Assembly: GCF_000720325.1 (NCBI RefSeq)
Contig: NZ_JOJM01000015.1
Coordinates: 62,001-126,000 of the forward strand
DNA: 64,000 nucleotides
Direction: 5' to 3'
Source of the DNA: Streptomyces sp. NRRL B-1347
GTDB taxonomy: Bacteria > Actinomycetota > Actinomycetes > Streptomycetales > Streptomycetaceae
This document shows, piece after piece, positions 1 through 8,075 of the stretch. The notes below the pieces were generated by a model. The model ran no database searches. It saw only the letters and a program-made list of their open reading frames with translations, and was not told the origin of the DNA. Positions within the stretch are counted from its first letter, which is position 1. The number at the start of each line of letters is the position of its first letter. The position numbers and the translations under genes were made by a program.

Positions 1-982
1 CCACCAGGGCCACCCGGCCCCCCGTGCGGGCCAGCGACCGCAGGTCCACCGCGCTGCCCAGGCCGAAGAGCGCCGCGCCGAGCAGGAGCTCCTGGGCGAG
101 TCCGGCCGCGTCGAGGGCGGAGCCGGGCAGCAGGCCCGTGCTGCGGACGCCCACCATCACCAGGAACCCCGCGACGAAGAGCGGCACCACGGCGGGCCGC
201 CGCTCGCCCGGCGCGGCCGCGCCCCGCGCCCGTACGGAGACGGCGACCGCGGCGACGAGCGGCGCGAGCACGGCCACCCGCATCAGCTTGACGAGCACGC
301 CCTCACCGAGGGCGTCGCCCCCGGCGGTCTGCGCGGTGGCCACCACCTGCCCCACGTCGTGCACGCTGGCCCCCACCCACCGCCCGAACTCCGCGTCGCT
401 GAGCCCCAACGGCCCCTGGAGCAGCGGAAGCACGGCGATCGCGAGCGTGCCGCAGAGCGTGACGACGGCCACGGACACGGCCGTGTCCCGCTCCTCGCTC
501 TTGGAGACGTCACCGACCGCGCCGATCGCGGACGCGCCGCAGATCGAGTAGCCGGTGGCGATCAGCAGCGGCTGGTCACCGGGCAGCCCGAGCCGCCGGC
601 CGAGCCACCAGGTGCCGAAGAACGTCGCGGCCACCGTCACGAGCACCATCGCGACGGTCTGCCAGCCGACGCCGAGCACGTCGTCGAGGCTGAGCTTCAG
701 GCCGAGGAGCACGATGCCGACCCGCATCAGGCGCTTCGCCGCGAAGGTGAGCCCGGCCTTGGCGGGACCCCGCACCCAGGCGCGCGTACCGGGCACGTGC
801 GCGGCGATCAGGCCGAGCACGATGGCGACGGTCAGCATCGGCAGACCGGGCAGCAGCCGGTGCGTCAGCCAGGCGAGCGCCACCGCGGCCGCGGCGAGGG
901 CGAGCCCCGGCCAGGGGCCGGGCGGGGCCGCGGGCCCGGTGGCGGGCACGGTCTTCGCCGGGCGCTGGCCGAGCAGCGCCAT
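1..982 (-). CDS. YeiH-family putative sulfate/sulfite exporter (UPF0324), C-terminus cut by window edge
   Basis: Inner-membrane protein of the YeiH/YdhH putative sulfate exporter family. About 327 codons are visible and the frame is still open at base 1, so only a short C-terminal tail is missing. Many hydrophobic helices are visible, with the family's ATGYSICGASAIGAV segment and a second conserved stretch around VGASVHDVGQVVA. The ATG overlaps the stop of the upstream cysteine dioxygenase gene (TGATG at 984-980), which implies translational coupling. Exporters of this class remove sulfite or sulfate made by breakdown of organosulfur compounds, which fits a cysteine oxidation partner. The transported ion is inferred from family and context. 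Confidence 0.85.
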   Translation of the reverse strand, partial: MALLGQRPAKTVPATGPAAPPGPWPGLALAAAAVALAWLTHRLLPGLPMLTVAIVLGLIAAHVPGTRAWVRGPAKAGLTFAAKRLMRVGIVLLGLKLSLDDVLGVGWQTVAMVLVTVAATFFGTWWLGRRLGLPGDQPLLIATGYSICGASAIGAVGDVSKSEERDTAVSVAVVTLCGTLAIAVLPLLQGPLGLSDAEFGRWVGASVHDVGQVVATAQTAGGDALGEGVLVKLMRVAVLAPLVAAVAVSVRARGAAAPGERRPAVVPLFVAGFLVMVGVRSTGLLPGSALDAAGLAQELLLGAALFGLGSAVDLRSLARTGGRVALV

Positions 983-1557
983 CAGCGGTCGGCCGGCAGG
1001 TCGTACACCCGCCGCACGCTGGTGCCGAGGCGGGAGATGTCCGCGCCGTAGACGTGCAGGGATATCGCGCGCCCCGCGCCCGCGTTCCACACCCGGTGGA
1101 TGTCGCCGGGGGGCGCGAAGCCGCACACCGCGCCGGTGGGGTTGACGACGTCCTCGGTGGCGATGAGCCGCGCGGACGTGCCGGGTCCCGCCGCGGGCAC
1201 GAGCCGGTAGCGGCGCTCGTGCTCCTCGCCCTCGTGCACACCGGTCACGCACCAGGAGACGTGGTCGTGCACGGAGGTGCGCTGGCCGGGCAGCCAGACG
1301 AGCGCGACGACGGAGAAGCTGCCGTCGGCCTCCGCGTGCAGGAGGTGCTGGCGGTAGCGGTCGGCGTCGCCCTCGCACTGCTCGGGGGTGAGCAGGTCGG
1401 CCGCGCCGAGGTGCGGCGCGAGCCGCTCGCCGACGAGGTAGGCGGTCAGGTCAGGCGGCAGCCCGCGGCCGACGGCCTCGCGGATGTCGGCGACGAGCGC
1501 GTCGGTCCGCTCGGTGGTGCGGGCCGCAGGGGCGTGGTGCGCGGTGGGGGTGGTCAT
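982..1557 (-). CDS. Cysteine dioxygenase (cupin)
   Basis: Cytosolic non-haem iron enzyme that oxidises L-cysteine to cysteine sulfinate. The 191-residue protein has the cupin iron-binding pattern H97-x-H99 in the motif SVHDHVSWCVTG, with the third ligand His154 in GDIHRVWN. A Cys at 103 sits near the metal site, but whether it plays the role of the crosslinked Cys of animal enzymes cannot be told here. The ATG at 1557 starts MTTPTAHH; an in-frame ATG 24 bases upstream would add an unlikely tail. It lies 120 bases downstream of a LysR gene on the same strand and its stop overlaps the start of the YeiH exporter gene, giving a plausible cysteine-to-sulfite-to-export module. Confidence 0.88.
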   Translation of the reverse strand: MTTPTAHHAPAARTTERTDALVADIREAVGRGLPPDLTAYLVGERLAPHLGAADLLTPEQCEGDADRYRQHLLHAEADGSFSVVALVWLPGQRTSVHDHVSWCVTGVHEGEEHERRYRLVPAAGPGTSARLIATEDVVNPTGAVCGFAPPGDIHRVWNAGAGRAISLHVYGADISRLGTSVRRVYDLPADR

Positions 1558-1622
1558 ACCAGCAGAGTCGGCCCGCACCATCCATCACGTCCAACGACAG
1601 TTTCTTCGCGATGGGTTAAAAA

Positions 1623-1631
1623 CTGCTTATG
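1623..1631. promoter_or_regulatory. Candidate LysR operator word upstream of cysteine dioxygenase
   Basis: The 9-mer CTGCTTATG (minus strand CATAAGCAG) lies in an AT-rich patch 66 bases upstream of the dioxygenase start. The same 9-mer recurs exactly just upstream of the neighbouring LysR gene. ATGGGTT also occurs twice here (1611 and 1629), 18 bases apart. Binding is inferred. Confidence 0.35.
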
Positions 1632-1677
1632 GGTTGAGGGTTCGACGGGGCCGGTCGGCCGGTGCCGGTGCTCCGGG

Positions 1678-2583
1678 TCAGCAGCCCATCCGGTTCGCCG
1701 CCACTGCCTTCAGCTCGTCCAGGACGAGGGCCGTCGCGGGGATCCTCAAGTGCTCGCGCAGCACGTACGCGGACACCTGGCGCCGCGACGCCGGGTCCAG
1801 GGGGCGGCCCGTGACGGAGCGGTGGCACAGGAAGTTGAGGACGAGCCCCGGCATCATCGCGATGCCGAGCCCTTCGGAGACGAGGCTCTGGATGACCAGG
1901 TTGTCGTCGGTGGTGAAGGCGATGTCGGGGGCGAAGCCCTGCTCGGCGCACTCGTGCAGGAAGTTGGCCCGGCAGCGCAGGCAGCCGGCGATCCAGCGCT
2001 CGTCGGACAGGTCGGCCAGGCGCACCGAGCGGCGCCTGGCCAGCGGGTGCCCGGTCGGCAGCAGGACCGTCAACTGGTCCTCCATCAGCGGCACTTCGAC
2101 GACCTCGTCCGGCACGTCCTCGCGCAGGCCGGGGTAGGTGAAGGCCAGCGTGATGTCGGCGTCGCCGTGCACGAGGCGCTGGAGCGACTCCGGCGGCTCG
2201 TACTCCTGGAGCTCGACGCGGATGCCGCGGTGGCCGCGGGCGAGCCGGGCGAGGGCCTCCGGTATCAGCGTGGCGGTGGCGCTCGGGAACGCGCAGAGGC
2301 GGACGCGGCCGGTGCGCAGGCGCGTGATCGCGTTCATCTGCTGCTGGGCGGCGTCGATGTTGCCGAGGATGACTCCCGCGTGCCGGGACAGGGCCTCGCC
2401 CGCCTCGGTCAGGCGCATGCGGCGGCCGACGCGGGTGAACAGGACCGTGCCCACGGACCGTTCGAGCGCCTTCATCTGCTGGGTGATCGCGGGCTGCGTA
2501 TAGCCGAGCGAGCGGGCCGCCGCCGAGTACGAGCCGGTGCGGACCACTTCGTGGAAGGACCTGATGTGCCGGGAGTCGAACAC
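1678..2583 (-). CDS. LysR-family transcriptional regulator
   Basis: A 301-residue LysR regulator. The N-terminal winged helix-turn-helix is clear (IRSFHEVVRTGSYSAAARSL, then GYTQPAITQQMKALE), followed by a type 2 periplasmic-binding-like effector domain. I chose GTG at 2583: the longer frame would add about 59 Arg/Pro-rich residues unlike the family. There is no ribosome-binding site, but TATGAT lies 6 bases upstream on the minus strand, so the message may be leaderless. It is first on the strand that continues into cysteine dioxygenase and the YeiH exporter, so control of cysteine sulfur catabolism is a reasonable guess. The effector is unknown. Confidence 0.85.
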   Translation of the reverse strand: MFDSRHIRSFHEVVRTGSYSAAARSLGYTQPAITQQMKALERSVGTVLFTRVGRRMRLTEAGEALSRHAGVILGNIDAAQQQMNAITRLRTGRVRLCAFPSATATLIPEALARLARGHRGIRVELQEYEPPESLQRLVHGDADITLAFTYPGLREDVPDEVVEVPLMEDQLTVLLPTGHPLARRRSVRLADLSDERWIAGCLRCRANFLHECAEQGFAPDIAFTTDDNLVIQSLVSEGLGIAMMPGLVLNFLCHRSVTGRPLDPASRRQVSAYVLREHLRIPATALVLDELKAVAANRMGC

Positions 2584-2591
2584 CCACGAAT

Positions 2592-2600
2592 CATAAGCAG
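2592..2600. promoter_or_regulatory. Candidate LysR autoregulatory site / promoter
   Basis: CATAAGCAG, identical to the word upstream of cysteine dioxygenase, lies 9 bases upstream of the LysR start. Its complement carries the hexamer TATGAT (2590-2595), a good -10 box for a leaderless transcript. A short inverted repeat CAGGA/TCCTG spans 2598-2616. Confidence 0.35.
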
Positions 2601-2795
2601 GATTTGGGAAGTCCTGATGAGTGTTTCCCGTCGCTTTTGGATCCGGCGGAGATCCGGCGCGCGGTACGCGGATGGGGCGCGGGGCACGGCGCGCGGCGGC
2701 GGGGGCGGCTGGGACGGGCGACGGGGGGCGCGCGGGGCGCCGTGGGCGCGGGCCGCGCATGAGGTCGCGGCCGGGGCTGCGCGATCCTTGTGCCC

Positions 2796-3764
2796 GTGAA
2801 GTCCGACCGGTTGCTGTCCATCCTGCTGCTGCTCCAGACCCGTGGGCAGGTGCCCGCGCACGAGCTCGCCGAGCGCCTTGAGGTGTCCGTCCGCACCATC
2901 TACCGCGACGTCGAGGCGCTGTCCGCGGCCGGCGTCCCGGTGTACGCCGAGCGCGGGCGGCACGGCGGCATCGCGCTGCTGCCCGGTTACCGCACGGACG
3001 TCACGGGGCTGACCGCCGACGAGTCCCGCGCGCTGTTCCTGCTGGCCGCCCGGGGCGCGCACGCGGCGCTCGGTCTGGACGCCGCGCTCGGCTCGGCCCT
3101 GCGCAAGGTGATGGCGGCGCTGCCCGAACCGCACCGGCCCGCCGCCGAGCTGACCAGCCGTCGCGTCCTGGTGGACGCCGAGCGCTGGACGCGCGGTCCG
3201 GGCGCGGGGCTGCCCGTGGACCACCTCGGGGTGCTCCAGGACGCCGTCTTCGCGGACCGGCGGCTGCGCGTGGGCTACCGGCACAGCGGCGCGAGCGAGC
3301 CGCGGACGTACACCGTCGATCCGTACGGACTCGTGTCCAAGGCGGGCGTCTGGTACCTGGTGGCCGACAGCGGCGGCGAGCCGCGGCTGTTCCGCGCCGA
3401 CCGGGTGCGCGCGGCGCAACTGACCGATGAGCCCGTCAGGCGCCGGGCGGGCGTCGAGCTCGCGCACGTCTGGGAGGAGCTGAAGCGGCGGGTGGAGCGG
3501 CGCGCGGGCGGCGTGGAGGTGACCGTGCGGGTGCGGCGCGAGCGCTACGAGCAGTTCCTGCGGCTGCACGTCGGCTCGCTCACGCGGGTGGCCGAGGACG
3601 ACGGCGCGGGGGAGTGGGTCACCGTCCTGCTCGAACTGGAGGCGGTGGGGGCGGCGCGCATGCTGCTGCCCTTCGCCGCCTCCGTGGAGGTCGTGTCTCC
3701 CCCGGAGGTGCGTGCGGACTTGGCGCGGGCCGCCGCGGCCGTCACTGACCTCTATCGTCAGTGA
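2796..3764 (+). CDS. WYL-domain transcriptional regulator (DeoR-type HTH)
   Basis: A 322-residue regulator with an N-terminal HTH_11 domain (RLLSILLLLQTRGQ, then LEVSVRTIYRDVEALSAAGV) and a middle WYL domain, in which the literal motif is seen in KAGVWYLVADS. A C-terminal WCX-like extension follows. WYL domains sense ligands, often nucleic-acid-derived or small molecules, but the target here cannot be read. GTG at 2796 gives the usual MKSDRLLS start; GTG at 2790 is also possible. The gene converges with the downstream hydrolase and the stop codons overlap by 7 bases. No operator is obvious in the 200-base GC-rich gap before it. Confidence 0.85.
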   Translation: MKSDRLLSILLLLQTRGQVPAHELAERLEVSVRTIYRDVEALSAAGVPVYAERGRHGGIALLPGYRTDVTGLTADESRALFLLAARGAHAALGLDAALGSALRKVMAALPEPHRPAAELTSRRVLVDAERWTRGPGAGLPVDHLGVLQDAVFADRRLRVGYRHSGASEPRTYTVDPYGLVSKAGVWYLVADSGGEPRLFRADRVRAAQLTDEPVRRRAGVELAHVWEELKRRVERRAGGVEVTVRVRRERYEQFLRLHVGSLTRVAEDDGAGEWVTVLLELEAVGAARMLLPFAASVEVVSPPEVRADLARAAAAVTDLYRQ

Positions 3765-4624
3765 GCTCCGGAGAGGCCCGCGTTCAGGAAACGACTGACC
3801 TCGCCGGTGAGTTCCGCCGGAGCGTCCTCCTGTACGAGATGTCCGGCGCCCTCGATGAGGCGCAGCTCGGCGCCGGGCAGGAGTCCGGCCAGTTCGTGCC
3901 CGCGCGCCACCGGGATCCAGGTGTCCTCGGTGCCCCAGCAGACGAGCACGGGCGGCTCGACCTCGCCGTACCGGCCCTGGATCTCGTCGGTGAAGCGCTG
4001 GTCGTTCTGCGCGATCTGCCGGTAGAACGCGGGCCTGCCCGCCTCGGTGCACCAGGGCGCGACGAGGCGGTCGAGGACGGCCGGGTGCAGCCCGCGGTGG
4101 CTCGCGGAGCCGACGTACTCCCGTACAAGCGCCTCGTGCAGCGCGGGCGGCAGCTGCCCGAACACCTCGGCGTGCGCGCCGAGCAGCCGGTACGCGGGCG
4201 AGCCCCAGGGCGCGAGCGCCACCGGGTCGACCAGCGCGAGCCGGGCGTAGCGGGCGCCGTGCAGGAGGTGGGCGCGCAGTGCCACGCAGCCGCCGAAGTC
4301 GTGGGCGACGACGGCCGGGCGCCGCTCGCCGTCCAGGCCCCAGTGGGCGAGCAGTTCGGTGAGCACGCGGCCCTGCGCGGCGAGCGACACGTCCTGTCCC
4401 GCGCGCATCTCCGACGCGCCGTACCCGGGCAGGTCCCACACGTACACGCGGTGGTCGCGCGCCAGCGCCCTGGCGGCGCCCCGCCACACGTACGACGAGA
4501 AGGGCGTGCCGTGGACGAGGACGACGGGGCTCGCGTCCGCGGGCCCGAGCGCGGCCCAGCGGACGGCGCCGGACGAGGAGGCGAAGGTCCGGTCGAGGGT
4601 CCAGTCGGCGTGCGTGTCTGTCAT
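3758..4624 (-). CDS. Alpha/beta hydrolase, haloalkane dehalogenase / epoxide hydrolase type
   Basis: A 288-residue cytosolic alpha/beta hydrolase. The oxyanion motif is VLVHGTPF (His-Gly near 38-39), the nucleophile elbow is VAHDFGG with Asp109 as nucleophile, the acid is probably in CWGTEDTW and the catalytic His in GAGHLVQED. An Asp nucleophile is typical of dehalogenases and epoxide hydrolases and not of esterases. The ATG at 4624 is 11 bases after the stop of the FabR-like TetR gene, so the two form an operon. The substrate is unknown; linkage to a FabR-type regulator hints at lipid-related chemistry, which is inference. Confidence 0.82.
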   Translation of the reverse strand: MTDTHADWTLDRTFASSSGAVRWAALGPADASPVVLVHGTPFSSYVWRGAARALARDHRVYVWDLPGYGASEMRAGQDVSLAAQGRVLTELLAHWGLDGERRPAVVAHDFGGCVALRAHLLHGARYARLALVDPVALAPWGSPAYRLLGAHAEVFGQLPPALHEALVREYVGSASHRGLHPAVLDRLVAPWCTEAGRPAFYRQIAQNDQRFTDEIQGRYGEVEPPVLVCWGTEDTWIPVARGHELAGLLPGAELRLIEGAGHLVQEDAPAELTGEVSRFLNAGLSGAH

Positions 4625-4635
4625 GGGTGTTGAGG

Positions 4636-5280
4636 CTAGTTGCCCCTTACCGGCGTGTCGAGCCAGTGGCTGCGGCCGAGTCCCACCAGGCGCAGCTGGC
4701 TGCGGGCCGTGCCGGTGACCTCGGCCTCGTCCTCGGTCTCCAGGAGCGCGGAGGCCGTCATCACCATGTGGTCCACGTACATCCGCGCGAGCATCAGGAG
4801 GTCGGCCTCGCTCCAGCCCGCGGCCTCCGGTTCCTCGGCGAACTGCGCCGCCACTTCCCGTGCGAACAGCGCGAGCTGGTCGCCGATGGCCTCCCGCACG
4901 GCCTTCACTCCGCCGTGCCGCTCGCGGGCGATGAAGCGCACGTGCGCCGGGTACGCGCGTACGTACGTGGCGATCAGCTCGACGGCGCCCGCGATGCGCT
5001 CCTCGCCGTCCCCGGTGGCCGTGAGCATCGCCGCGAGCGTCGTGTGCAGGCTGCCGAGGGCCTCCTCGACGAGCGCCACGCCCAGGTCGGCGGTGTCGCG
5101 GAAGTGCCGGTAGAAGGCGGTGGGTGTCACGCCCGCGGCGCGGGTGACCTCGCGCAGGCCCAGGCTGGACAGGCTCTGCTCCGCGAGCAGGCGCAGCGCG
5201 GCGTCCAGGAGGGCCTGCCGGGTCTTCTGCTTCTGGGCCTGCCGGATGCCGACGGGCCGGTCGCCGAGGGTGTGACTCAT
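4636..5280 (-). CDS. TetR-family regulator, FabR/DesT-like
   Basis: A 214-residue TetR regulator. The HTH is LREVTRAAGVTPTAFYRHF, and the opening QAQKQKTRQALLDAALRLL resembles the FabR group that controls unsaturated fatty acid synthesis. The C-terminal half contains the ARERHGG-type stretch seen in FabR relatives. It is followed after 11 bases by an alpha/beta hydrolase and is divergent from two small membrane-protein genes. Two palindromic words in the divergent promoter region (5292-5301 and 5348-5357) are likely its operators. A fatty acid target is inferred from family resemblance only. Confidence 0.85.
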   Translation of the reverse strand: MSHTLGDRPVGIRQAQKQKTRQALLDAALRLLAEQSLSSLGLREVTRAAGVTPTAFYRHFRDTADLGVALVEEALGSLHTTLAAMLTATGDGEERIAGAVELIATYVRAYPAHVRFIARERHGGVKAVREAIGDQLALFAREVAAQFAEEPEAAGWSEADLLMLARMYVDHMVMTASALLETEDEAEVTGTARSQLRLVGLGRSHWLDTPVRGN

Positions 5281-5291
5281 GCCATGCAGTT

Positions 5292-5301
5292 AACAACTGT
5301 T
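5292..5301. promoter_or_regulatory. Candidate TetR operator, proximal copy
   Basis: AACAACTGTT (arms AACA/TGTT) lies 11 bases upstream of the tetR start in a locally AT-rich patch. It is matched in inverted orientation by the copy at 5348. Typical spacing for autoregulation; binding is inferred. Confidence 0.45.
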
Positions 5302-5347
5302 CTCCGAGTTTTGGAAGCCGGGAGGTGAGTAGACTCAGAAGTCAGTG

Positions 5348-5357
5348 AACAGTTGTA
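5348..5357. promoter_or_regulatory. Candidate TetR operator, distal copy
   Basis: AACAGTTGTA, within GTGAACAGTTGTAACC, is the near-exact inverted copy of the proximal site and lies on the side of the divergent membrane-protein genes, so one regulator could control both directions. Confidence 0.4.
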
Positions 5358-5370
5358 ACCACAAGCGTTC

Positions 5371-5433
5371 ACCGGGCTTGCCGGGCTTGCCGAGTCCGCC
5401 GGATTCACCGGATTCACCGGGTTCACCGAAGAG
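5371..5433 (+). repeat. Seven tandem 9-bp units in a noncoding leader
   Basis: From 5371 the sequence is a run of nonamers of the form rCCGGnTTC (accgggctt, gccgggctt, gccgagtcc, gccggattc, accggattc, accgggttc, accgaagag). It ends at the ribosome-binding site of the 50-residue membrane protein. The exact unit ACCGGATTC recurs on the opposite strand in the coding repeat at 31970-32023. Confidence 0.7.
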
Positions 5434-5444
5434 AGGGGTTCTTC

Positions 5445-5597
5445 ATGCTGTTCCTCGTCGCCGCGCTCCTGCTCCTCGGCGTCGCCATGGGCACCGTGGC
5501 GCACGTCCCGCTGCCCGTCACGTTCGTCATGGCCGCGGTCATCGGGCTGTGGCTCCTCGTCTTCGCGGTGCGCGAGCGCCGCGCGCGCCACCGCTGA
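5445..5597 (+). CDS. Small two-helix membrane protein (50 aa)
   Basis: ATG at 5445 follows a good ribosome-binding site (GAGAGGGG) and opens a 50-residue frame. Two hydrophobic segments at about residues 3-20 and 25-43 are separated by a short loop, and the protein ends in a strongly basic tail (RERRARHR), predicting a cytoplasmic C-terminus. It is divergent from the TetR gene and about 85 bases upstream of a DUF4190 gene that is probably co-transcribed. I do not recognise a family. The frame has the high third-position GC of real genes here. Confidence 0.65.
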   Translation: MLFLVAALLLLGVAMGTVAHVPLPVTFVMAAVIGLWLLVFAVRERRARHR

Positions 5598-5681
5598 CGC
5601 GGTGGGCCCCGCCCTCGCCCCCGTCAAGTCCCGTCGCGTCCCGTCTCGTACGACATCCGCCTCACCATGAGGAGTCGCACC

Positions 5682-6047
5682 ATGGAACTCACCGCGCTGA
5701 AGCCCACCGAAGATCCGGTCGTGAAGCCGTCCGCAGAGATGTGGGCAGAGGCCTCCGCAGAGCCGTCGGCAGAGCCGTCGGCGGTGTCGTCCGGCGAGCG
5801 GCCCGTCGGTGGCCGGGACACCGACGGGATGGCCGTCGCCTCCTTCGTCCTCGGGCTTCTCGGCCTGCTCGTCCTGAACGTCGTGCTCGGCCCCGTCGCG
5901 ATCGCGCTCGCCTGCGTCGCCCTGCGGCGGGGCACCGCCCGGCGCGGCCGCGCGCTGCTCGGCCTCGGGCTCGGCGTCGCCGACCTCGTGGTTCTCGCCG
6001 CGCTCGTCTCCCTGGACGGTACGGTCTCCTGGAGCCTGGCGGGCTGA
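5682..6047 (+). CDS. DUF4190 membrane protein
   Basis: A 121-residue protein. An acidic, Ala/Pro/Ser-rich N-terminal tail (about 1-45) is followed by a DUF4190 core with two transmembrane helices: the first in [16 protein letters not shown], the second in [16 protein letters not shown], joined by the [10 protein letters not shown] loop. ATG at 5682 was preferred over the in-frame ATG at 5667 because AGGAG at 5670-5674 is ideally placed for it. DUF4190 proteins are common in actinobacteria and have no firm function. Probably in a unit with the 50-residue membrane protein upstream. Confidence 0.8.
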   Translation: MELTALKPTEDPVVKPSAEMWAEASAEPSAEPSAVSSGERPVGGRDTDGMAVASFVLGLLGLLVLNVVLGPVAIALACVALRRGTARRGRALLGLGLGVADLVVLAALVSLDGTVSWSLAG

Positions 6048-6132
6048 CCCGGCGCGAGCACGGCGGATCCCGGCCGGACGGGGGCCACCGGGGTCCGGGC
6101 GCCCGGGTGCGGCTCGTAGAATCGTGCCCACC

Positions 6133-7302
6133 ATGGCCTACCTCGACCACGCCGCGACCACGCCCATGCTTCCCGAGGCGATCGCGGCGATGACCGCGCA
6201 GCTCGCCGTCACCGGAAACGCCTCCTCGCTGCACGCGGCCGGGCGCCGGGCCCGGCGCACCGTCGAGGAGTCCCGCGAGACGCTCGCCGACGCGCTCGGC
6301 GCCCGCCCCAGCGAGGTGGTGTTCACCTCCGGCGGCACGGAGGCCGACAACCTCGCCGTGAAGGGCCTGTACTGGGCGCGCCGCGACGCCGACCCGGCCC
6401 GCGTCCGCGTTCTCGCCAGCCCCGTCGAGCACCACGCCGTCCTGGACGCCGTCGACTGGCTCGGCGAGCACGAGGGCGCCACCGTCGAGTACCTCCCCGT
6501 CGACGCGCACGGGCGCGTGCACCCCGAGGCGCTCCGCGAGGCCATCGCCCGCAACCCCGAAGACGTCGCCCTCGCCACCGTCATGTGGGCCAACAACGAG
6601 ATCGGCACCCTCCAGCCGGTGCGCGAACTGGCCGATGTCTGCGCCGAGTTCGACGTGCCGCTGCACGCCGACGCCGTGCAGGCCTTCGGGCAGGTGCCCG
6701 TCGATTTCGGCGCCTCCGGGCTCGCCGCGATGACCGTCTCCGGCCACAAGGTCGGCGGCCCCTACGGCATCGGCGCGCTGCTGCTCGGGCGCGCCTACAG
6801 CCCCGTGCCCGTGCTGCACGGCGGCGGCCAGGAGCGGCACGTGCGCTCCGGCACGCTCGACGTGCCCGCCGTCGCCGCCTTCGCCGTGGCCGGGCGGCTC
6901 GCCGCCGAGCGCCGCGAGTGGTTCGCCCGCGAGGTCGGGGCGCTCCGCGACGCACTGGTCGACGCCGTCCGCGCCACCGTCCCCGACGCGATCCTGGGCG
7001 GCGACCCGGACCCGGCGGGCCGGCTGCCCGCCAACGCCCACTTCACCTTCCCCGGCTGCGAGGGCGACTCGCTGCTGCTGCTCCTGGACGCGCAGGGCAT
7101 CGAGTGCTCGACCGGCTCGGCGTGCACGGCGGGCGTCGCCCAGCCCAGCCACGTGCTGCTCGCCACCGGCACCGACCCCGACCTCGCGCGCGGGACGCTG
7201 CGCTTCTCGCTCGGCCACACGTCGACGAAGGCGGACGTGGACGCGGTGGCGGCGGCGATCGGCCCGGCGGTGGAGCGGGCGCGCTCGGCGGGGCTCAGCT
7301 AG
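6133..7302 (+). CDS. Cysteine desulfurase (NifS/IscS type)
   Basis: PLP enzyme that moves sulfur from cysteine to an active-site cysteine persulfide for tRNA thiolation or Fe-S assembly. The 389-residue protein starts [11 protein letters not shown]. The PLP lysine is Lys206 in [10 protein letters not shown] and the catalytic cysteine is Cys331 in TGSACTAG. Other aminotransferase-fold landmarks include [10 protein letters not shown] and MWANNEIGT. An upstream in-frame GTG at 6124 would add only three residues. The neighbouring mnmA gene makes sulfur supply to 2-thiouridine the likely role. The 3' end overlaps the convergent amidase gene by 8 bases. Confidence 0.93.
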   Translation: MAYLDHAATTPMLPEAIAAMTAQLAVTGNASSLHAAGRRARRTVEESRETLADALGARPSEVVFTSGGTEADNLAVKGLYWARRDADPARVRVLASPVEHHAVLDAVDWLGEHEGATVEYLPVDAHGRVHPEALREAIARNPEDVALATVMWANNEIGTLQPVRELADVCAEFDVPLHADAVQAFGQVPVDFGASGLAAMTVSGHKVGGPYGIGALLLGRAYSPVPVLHGGGQERHVRSGTLDVPAVAAFAVAGRLAAERREWFAREVGALRDALVDAVRATVPDAILGGDPDPAGRLPANAHFTFPGCEGDSLLLLLDAQGIECSTGSACTAGVAQPSHVLLATGTDPDLARGTLRFSLGHTSTKADVDAVAAAIGPAVERARSAGLS

Positions 7303-8014
7303 GCGTCGCGCCCGCCCCGGAGCGGGCGGGCCGGGGCCGGTCCCGGGCCCGCCGCACCAGGCGCAGATACCGGTCCCAGTCCCAGTGCGGCCCGGGGTCG
7401 GTGTGGTCCGTGCCGTCGACCTCCACGTGCCCGATGATGTGCTCCCGGTCCACCGGGATGTCGTACCGCTCACAGATCCCGGCGGTGAGCCGCGCCGACG
7501 ACGCGTACATGGCGTCGGTGAACGAGGCCTTCTTGTCGACGAAGCCCTCGTGCTCGATGCCCACGCTGCGCTCGTTCATGTCCCGGTTGCCCGCGTGGTA
7601 GGCCACGTCGAGCTCGCGGATCATCTGGGCGACGTGGCCGTCCTTGCGGACCACGTAGTGGGCGGCGGCGCCGTGGCCGGGGTCCTTGAAGACCTTCAGG
7701 GCCGTCGCGTACCCGCCCTGGACCACGTGGATCACCACGCGGTCGATGTCGTAGTCGGAGGGGCGGTCGGCGCGGCGCCAGTTCGCACTGGAGGCCGCTA
7801 TCCACTGGGCTCCCGGGGCGTCCACCTCGCCCTCCTTGCGCTTCTTCACCACTCCGGGCAGGCGCCACCACAGCCGGCCCAGCTCGTCGCGGGCCAGCAC
7901 GGCGGCGCCGAGGCCCGCCGCGGCGCCGCCGATCAGCAGCGCGCGCCTGCCCGGCCCGCGCCGGGGCTCCGGCGGTGCGCCCGCGCTCCCGTCCTGCTCG
8001 CTCTCGTCCCCCAT
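7295..8014 (-). CDS. N-acetylmuramoyl-L-alanine amidase (Amidase_2/PGRP fold), exported
   Basis: A 239-residue zinc amidase that should cleave the MurNAc-L-Ala bond of peptidoglycan. The N-terminus has a twin-arginine stretch before a hydrophobic run ([19 protein letters not shown]), a Tat or Sec signal or anchor. The catalytic domain is visible from VVIHVVQGG (first zinc His) through HYVVRKDG and GIEHEGFV to [14 protein letters not shown], which holds the other zinc ligands. It sits between cysteine desulfurase and mnmA on the opposite strand and is divergent from mnmA. There is no phage context, so a cell-wall turnover role is likelier than an endolysin. Confidence 0.87.
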   Translation of the reverse strand: MGDESEQDGSAGAPPEPRRGPGRRALLIGGAAAGLGAAVLARDELGRLWWRLPGVVKKRKEGEVDAPGAQWIAASSANWRRADRPSDYDIDRVVIHVVQGGYATALKVFKDPGHGAAAHYVVRKDGHVAQMIRELDVAYHAGNRDMNERSVGIEHEGFVDKKASFTDAMYASSARLTAGICERYDIPVDREHIIGHVEVDGTDHTDPGPHWDWDRYLRLVRRARDRPRPARSGAGATPS

Positions 8015-8075
8015 GTGATCGTCAACGGATACGCACGGGCGGGAGGTTCCCGTCGCCCCGTACCCTGTTAGAGCT

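Noticed and set aside
7295..8014. Amidase as part of a prophage lysis cassette
   Set aside because: No holin, phage structural gene or integrase nearby; flanking genes are core sulfur-transfer genes.
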